Part shown: in pieces, positions 6,370 to 15,000 of the stretch
Layout: each line of letters starts with the position of its first letter
Position numbering within the stretch: position 1 is the stretch's first letter
Source of the DNA: Gemmatimonadota bacterium
GTDB lineage: Bacteria; Gemmatimonadota; Gemmatimonadetes; Longimicrobiales; Gaopeijiaceae
Length of the DNA stretch: 15,914 nt
Assembly (NCBI GenBank): GCA_003567615.1
Contig: PWZC01000089.1
Location: forward strand, 1-15,914
Direction of reading: 5' to 3'
The notes under the pieces: generated by a model
Database searches by the model: none
The model's input: the letters and a program-made list of their open reading frames with translations, nothing else
Told to the model about the DNA's origin: nothing
Translations under genes and position numbers: made by a program

Positions 6370-9300
6370 ATGAAGAGTTCCAGCGACGACGAGACCTTCG
6401 ACGGAGTGGCGGTCATCGGCCTCGCGGGACGGTTTCCCGGAGCGGCGTCGGTAGATGAACTCTGGGAGAATCTCAAGGCCGGCCGGGAGTCCATCCGGAC
6501 GTTCACGGACGAGGAGTTGGCGGACGCCGGGGTTTCGGAAGTGCTCATCCAGGACCCGTCCTATGTGAAGGCGCGGGGCCTGCTGGACCACCCGGAGTGC
6601 TTCGACGCGGCTTTTTTCGGAATCTCGCCCCGTGAGGCGGAGATGATGGATCCGCAGCATCGGCTCTTCCTGGAGACGTGCTGGCATGCCCTGGAGGCCT
6701 CGGGCTACGCGCCGGCCAGCATCCCGGGGCCGGTCGGCGTGTGGGGCGGCATGAGCACGGGGATGTCCAACGACACCTATCTGCACTCCAACCTGGGCGG
6801 CCCGGGCGGCGTTCCGGAGGCTGACGTTCTTCCGGCTATGCTGGGAAACGAGAACGATTACCTCACCACCCGGGTGTCGTACAAGCTGAACCTTCGCGGG
6901 CCCAGCGTGAATGTCCAGACCGCCTGCTCCACCTCACTGGTGGCCATCACCCAGGCGTTTCAGAGCCTCCTCACCTACGGCTGCGACATGGCTCTGGCCG
7001 GGGGTGTTTCCGTGTCCTATCCCCAGAAGGCAGGGTACCTTCACCAGGAAGGTGGCATCGGCTCCCCCAACGGCCACTGTCGCCCCTTCGACGCCGACGC
7101 CCAGGGGACCGTATTCAGCAACGGCGTGGGGGTAGTGGTATTGAAGCGGATGGAGGATGCCCTCGCCGATGGAGACACCATCATGGCGGGGATCCGGGGG
7201 GCCTCCATGAACAACGACGGAGCCGCCAAGATGAGCTTTGCGGCGCCGAGCGTGGAGGGTCAGGCAGAGGTCATCGCCATGGCCCAGGCCATGGCAGGGG
7301 TGGATCCAGGGAGCGTCACCTTCGTGGAAGCCCACGGGACGGGCACACCCATCGGTGACCCCATTGAGGTGGAGGGGCTCAGGCGGGCCTTCCGCCGGGG
7401 AACCAGTGAGACGGGCTTCTGTGCGCTGGGGTCCATCAAGTCGAACTTCGGTCATCTGGATTCCGCGGCGGGTGTGGCAGGGTTCATCAAGACCGTGCTT
7501 TGCCTGCATCACCGCACCCTGGTCCCCACGGTCCACTTCACCCGCCCAAGTCCGAAGGTCGATTGGGATTCCAGTCCCTTCTTCGTCAATTCCCGGACCC
7601 GTTCCTGGGATACCGACCGGCTTCCCCGCCGTGCCGGAGTCAGCGCCTTCGGCATCGGCGGGACCAACGCTCACGTTGTGCTGGAAGAAGCGCCGCGGTC
7701 CCGTCCCGGGGCCGATCCGGCGGGATTCGGGGTCGAACTTCTTCCCCTGTCGGCGCGGAGTCCCGAAGCCCTTCGGCAGGGGATGGACAACCTGGCGGCG
7801 CACCTCGAGCGTGGACCGCACCAGCGGCTTCAGGACATGGCCCACACGCTACAGGTGGGACGCGAGGCGTTCCGCTACCGCGCCGCGGTGGTGGCTTCCG
7901 CCGGGAGCGAGGCGGCAGGAGTGCTGGGCCAGGGAGACCGGTCCCGGATTTTCACTGGCGAGGCCGGTGAGGCTGGAGACGGCTTCGTATTTCTCTTTCC
8001 CGGCGGAGGTGCCCAGCACGTGGGGATGGCGCGGGGCCTCTATCGGTCGGTCCCGGCGTTCCGGCAGGAGGTGGACCGGGGACTGGACCTCCTCCTGGCC
8101 AGGGAGGGGCTCGATCTCAGGCCGGTATGGTTCCCGGAGCCGGGTGCGGAGGCGGTGGCGGAGGCCGCCTTTCAGCGGCCGTCGGTGCAGCTTCCCGCCA
8201 TCTTCATTCTCGAGATGGCCATGGCACGGCTCCTTCTGGACTGGGGGTTTGAGCCGGCGGCGCTCATCGGCCACAGCATGGGAGAGAACACGGCGGCCTG
8301 TCTCTCAGGGGTCTTTTCCTACGAGGACGCCCTGGGCCTGGTGGCCCTCCGGGGCCGCCTCTTCGACTCCGCCGCCCCCGGGGGGATGCTGAGTGTCACG
8401 TCATCCGTAGAGGAGCTGGCCCCGCACCTGGGATCGGAGTTGGATCTTGCGGCGGTGAATGGTCCGGAGCAGTGCACCGTGTCCGGGCCGAAGGAAGCGC
8501 TGGCCCGCCTGCAGCGGGACCTGACTGCAGCGGGGATCGATGCGCAATCGGTACCCATCGACATCGCCGCACATTCAGCCCTTGTGGACCCCCTCCTGGA
8601 GCCGTTCGAGGCCTATCTTCGCTCCCTGGAACTCCATCCGCCCACGATCCCGTTCCTTTCGAATCGAACCGGTACCTGGATCACCGAAGCCGAAGCCAGG
8701 GATCCGGCCTACTGGTCGGCCCATCTCCGTAGCACCGTCCGTTTCGTCGAGAACGTCCAGGCGGTGCTGGACCAGGGAAGGCGGTTCTTTCTGGAGGTGG
8801 GTCCGGGACGGATCCTCTCCTCCCTGGTGAAGCTGTCGGATCCCGCCGTCGCCTCCCGGGTTGCCGCAACCATGCGTCATCCGAGGGAGGAGGTGGATGA
8901 CACGCGCGTCCTGTTGGGCGCATTGGCTCGGGTATGGGTCGGTGGAGGGAAGGTGGATTGGCCGCGCATCCGAGGGGATGCAGAGGTCCGGCGAGTCCCA
9001 CTTCCGGGATATCCTTTCCAGCGCCGACCCTTCCTGGTCGAACCGGGGACCCGTGCAGGAGCACGTACCGACGCCGGAGCCCCACAGGCTCCCTCCCCCG
9101 CGGCCGACGCTCCGGACGAGACGGGAGCGGAGAGGGATCCCCAGGTCCTGCTCCGCCAAATCCTGGATCTCCAGAGCCGCACCAATGCCGCTATCCAGTC
9201 CTACATCCAGGCGGTCGGATCGGCCGAGGCGCTTCGGTCCCTACCAGCCTCCGCTCCGCCTCCTCCCAGAAAAACAGTCGAGTTGGCGCCGGAGGTGGAG

Positions 9301-11940
9301 GAGTCGCCGCTGCCGGATCTGGACCAGCGTCTCGCCTACTGGAAAAGGCACCTTTCCCCTCCGGTACCCGTCTTCGACCTCATGACCGATCACCCTCGAA
9401 CGGCCTCAGGACTGGCCGGGAGATCTGCCATTTCCGTCAACCTGCCGGCCCAGGTCATGGCAGCGGTGGAGGGTCTGGCCAGGGACGAGGGAACAACGCA
9501 GACCGTCATTCTCCTGGCGGCCTTTCATGCCATGATCCACCACGAGACGGGGCAGCGTGATCTGGTGGTGGGGACTCCGGCCGGCGGTCTGATGGAGACG
9601 GAGGCGGCGAAATCCGCGGCGACCGACGGAATCCTGCCACTCCGCCTCGGGCTGGACCCCGGAGCGTCCTTCCGTGACCTGGTGAGGACCGTGGGGGCCG
9701 CCGCGCGGGAGGGGTGGAGGCATCGGGGGGTGGAGGAAGGCGTGCTGCTGGATCAGCTCGGGACCTCAAGGGACCCTACGCGCCGATCCCTGTACCAGGT
9801 TCGGTTTGCCCTTCGCGCCGACGACGCCCACTCTCCGGAGGGTGAGTCCACGTCTCCGGATGGGACGGCGTTGGGTTTGACGGATCTTGATGTTCAGGTG
9901 GATTTGGGCTTCCGGGAGCCTCGGGTCAGGGTGGAATACGCCTCGGGTCTCTTCGCCTCCGGGACGATGGAGGATCTTGTGGCTCACTTCGTGGAGCTCC
10001 TGGAGGTGGGGGTCGCGGATCCGGCTTCCCCTATCCGTTCCTTGCCCAGGACCGCTCCTGGTGTCATGGACCGGGTGGCTCACTGGAACGACACCTCCCT
10101 GCCCCTTCCCCCCGTTCGGGACCTGGCCGAGTGGCTCACGGAGGGGTGGGGTGACCGAGCTGACGATGTGGCTCTCATCGTGGGAAGTGATCGGTTCACC
10201 TTTGCGGAACTGGATCGGCGATCGAACCAACTGGCCCATCACCTCGTGGAGGCGGGCGTGCACCCAGGGTCCCTGGTGGGGTTGTGTCTCGAGCGGGATG
10301 CGGACCTGGTGGTGGCGGTGGTGGCGGTGTGGAAGGCGGGAGCGGGCTATGTCCCCATGGACCCGACCTACCCCATCGGGCGTCTTGAACTCATGGCGGA
10401 TCGCGCGGACCTGGAGCTCGTCGTTACCGCCAGGGAGCTGGTGGGCCGGACCGGAGGGTATTCGGGCCGGCGTATCCTTCTGGACCGGGACGGTCAGGCC
10501 ATCGCCGCACAGGCTACCGACCGACCCCGGGTGGAGTCGAATCTCTCCCACCCTGCCTACGTCATCTTCACCTCCGGTTCCACCGGCGAGCCCAAGGGAG
10601 TCCGCGTCCCCGGGAAATGCGTGGTGAATCTCCTTGAGTCCATGTCCCGGCGTCCGGGCTTCCAAGCCTCCGACGTCCTCCTGGCGGTGACCACTCTCTC
10701 CTTCGATATCTCCGTGTTGGAGTTGTTCCTACCGCTTCGAACCGGTGGTACTCTGATCCTGGCCTCCACCACCGATGCCATGGATGGCCCGGCCCTTTCC
10801 CGGATGATGGAGGAGCACGGTGTCACCTGTCTGCAGGCCACGCCTGTGACATGGCGTCTGCTCCTCTCCACCGGGTGGCCGGGCCGACCCGGCCTGAAGG
10901 CGCTATGCGGGGGCGAAGCCTTTCCCAGGGACCTCCTTCCGGAGCTGCTTCCCCGGGTCGCAGAGGTCTGGAACATGTACGGCCCAACCGAAACCACGGG
11001 CTGGTCCACCTGCAGTCGGCTCACTGACCCGCAAGCGCCCATCCCCATCGGCTCGCCCATACACAACACCCGGTGCCACGTCCTGGACCCGGACGGGGCT
11101 CTCGTTTCTCCAGGGGTAGCCGGCGAATTGTACATCGGGGGCCTGGGCGTCGCCGACGGGTACGTCGGCCGGCCCGAGGAGACAGCCCGCCGCTTCGTCC
11201 CGGACCCATTCACCCAGGATGGGCGCCTCTATCGGACCGGGGATGTGGTGAGGTGGCGCAGGGACGGATCGCTGGAACACCTCCATCGGGTGGATCAGCA
11301 GGTCAAAGTCAGGGGTTTCCGGGTGGAGCTCGGAGAGATCGAATCCACGCTTGCCGGCCTTGAGGGAATCCGGAGCGCGGTGGTGGTGGTGAGGGAGATC
11401 GATGGTACACCCGAGCTGGTGGGATACGTGGCGTCAGATCTGGGCGCGTGGAGTGAGCGGATGTTACGGGAGCGGTTGGCGGCGAGCCTCCCCGCCTACA
11501 TGGTTCCCAGGCTGCTGCTCCGGCTGGACGCTATCCCGCTGACGGAAAACGGAAAGGTGGACCGGAAGGCGCTGCCCGACCCGGGGAGTCCTTCGGCGTG
11601 GGGTGCCGAACCGGAGCTCAGCGCTCCGGAGACAGAGGCGGAAACGTACCTGTTCGGGGTGTGGGAGGAGGTACTGGAGGTGCCCGGCCTCTCGGTCCAC
11701 GACAACTTCTTCGACCTGGGTGGTCATTCCCTCCTGGGCGTGAGGACCATCGCCCGGATCCGGGAGGAGCGTGGGGTGGAGGTGCCCTTCCGTGCTCTCC
11801 TCACCGGAACCCTGGGGATGATCGCCGAGAAATACCTCGGGGAGAATCGAGGCGACACCGGGACCGGGACCCTGGACCGACCCGACGACTCCGGGGCGGA
11901 TGGGGTTCTGAACACGGTCCGGAGCTGGCTCACCCGATAG
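6370..11940 (+). CDS. Hybrid PKS-NRPS: KS-AT-(half C)-A-PCP, no ACP
   Basis: An 1856-residue protein. KS: residues about 11-430 with Cys186 (TACSTSL), His322 (EAHGTGTP) and His362 (SNFGHLD), all intact. AT: about 538-880 with Ser636 (GHSMGE) and His735 (IAAHS); the usual substrate motif HAFH or YASH reads IAAH, so extender choice (malonyl assumed) is not certain. The post-AT segment YPFQRRPF ends it. No ACP follows. A Pro/Ala-rich linker contains ILDLQSRTNAAIQSYI (931-946). Residues 988-1235 match only the C-terminal half of a condensation domain, starting LAYWKRHLSPP and ending with a degenerate C5-C7; no HHxxxDG half is present. The A domain (1238-1735) has FTSGSTGEPKG (T1401), NMYGPTETT and K1729. 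Pocket residues read D-I-L-Q-C-G-M-G-W-K, closest to glycine codes of the DILQLGxIWK type. The PCP has FFDLGGHS with Ser1787. The ATG at 6370 comes one base after the upstream stop and has a weak Shine-Dalgarno. Its acidic N-terminus (MKSSSDDETFDG) may meet the basic tail of the loading module. There is no KR, DH or TE. Confidence 0.92.
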   Translation: MKSSSDDETFDGVAVIGLAGRFPGAASVDELWENLKAGRESIRTFTDEELADAGVSEVLIQDPSYVKARGLLDHPECFDAAFFGISPREAEMMDPQHRLFLETCWHALEASGYAPASIPGPVGVWGGMSTGMSNDTYLHSNLGGPGGVPEADVLPAMLGNENDYLTTRVSYKLNLRGPSVNVQTACSTSLVAITQAFQSLLTYGCDMALAGGVSVSYPQKAGYLHQEGGIGSPNGHCRPFDADAQGTVFSNGVGVVVLKRMEDALADGDTIMAGIRGASMNNDGAAKMSFAAPSVEGQAEVIAMAQAMAGVDPGSVTFVEAHGTGTPIGDPIEVEGLRRAFRRGTSETGFCALGSIKSNFGHLDSAAGVAGFIKTVLCLHHRTLVPTVHFTRPSPKVDWDSSPFFVNSRTRSWDTDRLPRRAGVSAFGIGGTNAHVVLEEAPRSRPGADPAGFGVELLPLSARSPEALRQGMDNLAAHLERGPHQRLQDMAHTLQVGREAFRYRAAVVASAGSEAAGVLGQGDRSRIFTGEAGEAGDGFVFLFPGGGAQHVGMARGLYRSVPAFRQEVDRGLDLLLAREGLDLRPVWFPEPGAEAVAEAAFQRPSVQLPAIFILEMAMARLLLDWGFEPAALIGHSMGENTAACLSGVFSYEDALGLVALRGRLFDSAAPGGMLSVTSSVEELAPHLGSELDLAAVNGPEQCTVSGPKEALARLQRDLTAAGIDAQSVPIDIAAHSALVDPLLEPFEAYLRSLELHPPTIPFLSNRTGTWITEAEARDPAYWSAHLRSTVRFVENVQAVLDQGRRFFLEVGPGRILSSLVKLSDPAVASRVAATMRHPREEVDDTRVLLGALARVWVGGGKVDWPRIRGDAEVRRVPLPGYPFQRRPFLVEPGTRAGARTDAGAPQAPSPAADAPDETGAERDPQVLLRQILDLQSRTNAAIQSYIQAVGSAEALRSLPASAPPPPRKTVELAPEVEESPLPDLDQRLAYWKRHLSPPVPVFDLMTDHPRTASGLAGRSAISVNLPAQVMAAVEGLARDEGTTQTVILLAAFHAMIHHETGQRDLVVGTPAGGLMETEAAKSAATDGILPLRLGLDPGASFRDLVRTVGAAAREGWRHRGVEEGVLLDQLGTSRDPTRRSLYQVRFALRADDAHSPEGESTSPDGTALGLTDLDVQVDLGFREPRVRVEYASGLFASGTMEDLVAHFVELLEVGVADPASPIRSLPRTAPGVMDRVAHWNDTSLPLPPVRDLAEWLTEGWGDRADDVALIVGSDRFTFAELDRRSNQLAHHLVEAGVHPGSLVGLCLERDADLVVAVVAVWKAGAGYVPMDPTYPIGRLELMADRADLELVVTARELVGRTGGYSGRRILLDRDGQAIAAQATDRPRVESNLSHPAYVIFTSGSTGEPKGVRVPGKCVVNLLESMSRRPGFQASDVLLAVTTLSFDISVLELFLPLRTGGTLILASTTDAMDGPALSRMMEEHGVTCLQATPVTWRLLLSTGWPGRPGLKALCGGEAFPRDLLPELLPRVAEVWNMYGPTETTGWSTCSRLTDPQAPIPIGSPIHNTRCHVLDPDGALVSPGVAGELYIGGLGVADGYVGRPEETARRFVPDPFTQDGRLYRTGDVVRWRRDGSLEHLHRVDQQVKVRGFRVELGEIESTLAGLEGIRSAVVVVREIDGTPELVGYVASDLGAWSERMLRERLAASLPAYMVPRLLLRLDAIPLTENGKVDRKALPDPGSPSAWGAEPELSAPETEAETYLFGVWEEVLEVPGLSVHDNFFDLGGHSLLGVRTIARIREERGVEVPFRALLTGTLGMIAEKYLGENRGDTGTGTLDRPDDSGADGVLNTVRSWLTR

Positions 11941-12058
11941 GAATCGGTGGGGTGGATGCAGCCCCTCCGGTCGAAGTGAATCTGAAGGAGCGCTCCCGGC
12001 TACGGGCCCGCCGGAGGAGCAAGTGGATCATTCTCATGACCCCCGAGGTGGGTGCCCA
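11941..12058 (+). promoter_or_regulatory. Spacer with Shine-Dalgarno sites before the ACP-AMT-C gene
   Basis: This is the only sizeable gap inside the operon (118 bp). GAGGTG at 12045-12050 sits eight bases before the ATG at 12059, which favours that start. A second purine-rich site, GGAGGAG at 12013-12019, lies just before an in-frame GTG at 12023 that would add 12 residues (DHSHDPRGGCP after the initiator). The spacer shows no hairpin followed by a T run and no convincing promoter, so read-through from the upstream gene is likely. Confidence 0.5.
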
Positions 12059-15000
12059 ATGGCCGGAACGCGAAAAGAGATCATCCTCAGAAAGCTCACC
12101 GAGATCATTGGTGAGATGAGCGGCATCCCCGAGGATGCCATCAGCTCCACGGATTCGTTTCTGGACCTGGGGTTCGACTCGCTCTTTCTGACCCAGGCCA
12201 ACCTCCGTTTCAGGCGGGAATTCAAGATCAAGATCACCTTCAGACAGCTCTTTGACGAGGCGCCCTGTCTTGACGCCCTGTCCTCGTACCTGGACGAGCG
12301 GTTGCCGGAAGATGCCCTGAGGGATGAGATGGCAGCCCCCCCTCCATCGGAGCCCCAAACCACCCAGGATCCGGGAGCGCTTCCCATCTCGGGCGTCGAC
12401 TTCCCGCTTCCGGCAGGTTCCGGATTCTCGGGAGCGTTGGGTGACCTGCCGGACGTGATCCGCATCCTCATGCTCCAGAACCAGACCAACACGGCACTCC
12501 TTCAGGCACTTGCCGGACAGGTGAAAGGTCATCCCGGAATGCCCCCTGCAAAAGCCGGGACGAACGGAGTTTCAGGGGCATCCCACGACCGCGGTCCGAG
12601 CCTCCCTTCCCAGGCCTCTCCCCAGCCGAAGCCAAGGTCCAGGCGGACAGCCCAGACTCCCAAGGCGCTGGGACCCTACAAGCCCATCGAGGCGGGATCC
12701 GGGGGCCTGGACGATCAGGCGAAGGCGGCCCTGGACGACTTCTGCCGGGCCTACGCCCAGCGCACGCGAAAGTCGAAGGAGCTGGCGGAGAGCCAGCGGA
12801 GTGTCCTCTCCGACGCCCGATCCATTTCGGGCTTTCGGCGGGACTGGAAGGAAATCGTCTATCAGATCGCGGCCGGCTCGGGCTCGAAAGGCCCCCGGGT
12901 GTGGGACCTGGATGGGAACGAGTACGTCGACATGACGTCCAGCTTCGGGATCAGTTTGTTTGGCCACTCTCCGGAGTGGGCGGTGGAGGCGGCCCGAAAG
13001 CAGATCGATGCGGGCTTCGAGCTGGGAACCCTGTCCCCCCTGGCGGCCGAGGCGGCCCGGCTCATCCGCGAGTTGACGGGGATGGACCGATCCACCTTCA
13101 CGAACACGGGCTCCGAGGCGCTGGCGGCGGCGGTCCGTGCCGCCAGGACGACCACGGCCAAAGACCGGATCGCCGTCTTCTACGACGAGTACCACGGGAT
13201 CGGTGACGAACTACTGGTCAACTGCCTCGATACCCCTCAAGGGCGCAAGACCATCCCGACCTCTCCGGGAATCCCCGACTTCATCGTGGAGAACGTCCTG
13301 GTTCTCAAGTGGGACGATGACGATTTCCTGGAGACCATCCGGAAACATGCCGACGAACTCGCTGCGGTCATCATCGAGCCGGTACAGAACCGGAACCCCT
13401 CGCTCAAGACGGCCCGGCACTTCCCAGCCATTCGCCAGTTGACTCGCGAGAACAACATTGCCTTGATCTTCGACGAGATGATCACGGGTTTCCGCCTGGC
13501 CCCCGGGGGGGCCCAGGAGTACTTCGGTGTCGAAGTGGACATGGCCTGCTATGGGAAGGTTCTCAGTGGGGGCCTTCCCCTGGCCGTGGTTTCGGGGCGA
13601 GGGTCGTATCTGGACTGCTTCGACGGGGGACCCTGGCAGTTCGGAGACGACTCCTTCCCGGAGGCTGGGGTCACATTCTTCGGTGGAACCTTCACCCGGC
13701 ACCCGCTCTCGGTGGCGACCTGCCACGCCGCGTTGAAGGAGATCAAGCGCGGAGGCCAAGCGGTCTACGACGAGTTGAATCGGAAGTCGCGGCGCTTCGC
13801 CCATGACCTGAACGAGATCCTCATCGGAAGCGGATTTCCGGCCCGGATCGAGCACCGTGAGTCCATCTTCAACCTGAAGTGGGATGATGCCAATCCCTTC
13901 AGTCGTCTGATACTCTGGCAGTTGCGGCACCGGGGCGTGCTCATCTACGACCGTCCCTTCTTCATGACGACGGCGCATACCCCGGAGGATCTGGACTTCG
14001 TCCTGGACGCCTTTCGGGAGAGCATCCGCTTCCTGCAGGAGTCGGGAATCGTGCCCGCCACTGCCCTCACTGGAGAGGCGGACGGGGCCCGGAAGGTGCC
14101 TTTCAGCCGGAGCCAGACGGAAGTGTGGCTCGCCACCAAGATGGACCCCGAGGCCTCCCGAGCCTTTCACGAGCAGGTCATCTATGAACTCGACGGGCCC
14201 GTGGATTATCCAGCCATGCGGCATGCGGTGCAGCGAGTCGTTCACCGCCACGAGGTTCTTCGGGCGCGGGAGGATCCCGGGGCAGAAGGGTGGATCGTGG
14301 AGCCTGCTGCCCACATTCCGGTGCAGGAGGTGGATCTGACACATCTTTCGGAAGGGGAGCGAGATCGGGAACTCGCCCGTCTCATCCGGGGCGATGTGGT
14401 TCGCGACTTCGAACTGGAGCAGGGACCCCTGGTCCGCTTCTCCCTGTTCCGCACCGGAGAGGACCGACACACCCTGGTCATCTCCGCCCATCACCTGGCC
14501 ATCGACGGCTGGTCCATGGGCGTACTTCTGGCGGACCTGGCCCGGTATTATGGTGCGGCGTGCCGTTCCGAGCGATTCGGTGAACCCACCTCCGACTCCC
14601 TCACCCGCTTCCTGGCGGACGAGATCGAGTACCTGGCTTCGGAAGAGTATCGGGAGACCGAGGCATTCTGGGTGGGCCAGTACTCCATGTCCATCCCCGA
14701 GCCCCTGAAACTCCCTCTGGACCGTAGTCGACCGCCCGCCAAAAGCTATGCGGGGGAACGGCAGAGCGTCCGGTTCGACCCGGAACTCGTGGCGGGCCTC
14801 GAGGCGTTCTGCGCCGAGAACCAGGTCACCCTCTTCATCACCCTCTATACGGCCTTTGCACTGTTCATGTCCGAACTCACGGGGCAGGATGATGTGGTGG
14901 TAGGGGTGCCCATGGCGGGCCACGCTGCGGCGGGCTTCTGGGGGATGGTGGGCCATGCGGTGAACTTCCTCCCGCTGCGCACCCGGGTGGACCGGCGGCG

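Noticed and set aside
5316..6548. A 410-codon open frame on the minus strand
   Set aside because: Antisense to the end of the loading NRPS and the start of the next gene; composition is Arg/Pro/Ser-rich shadow sequence.
6934..7845. A 303-codon open frame on the minus strand
   Set aside because: Antisense to a fully conserved KS domain; no recognisable motifs.
9100..9330. Possible hidden ACP between AT and the half C domain
   Set aside because: No LGxDS or LGGxS motif is present; the stretch is Pro/Ala-rich with one short helix.
11941..12119. A continuous frame across the gap encoding an Arg-rich peptide (KERSRLRARRRSK)
   Set aside because: It is out of frame with both neighbours and continues a shadow frame of the PCP region. 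A frameshifted docking tail was considered, but nothing else supports it.
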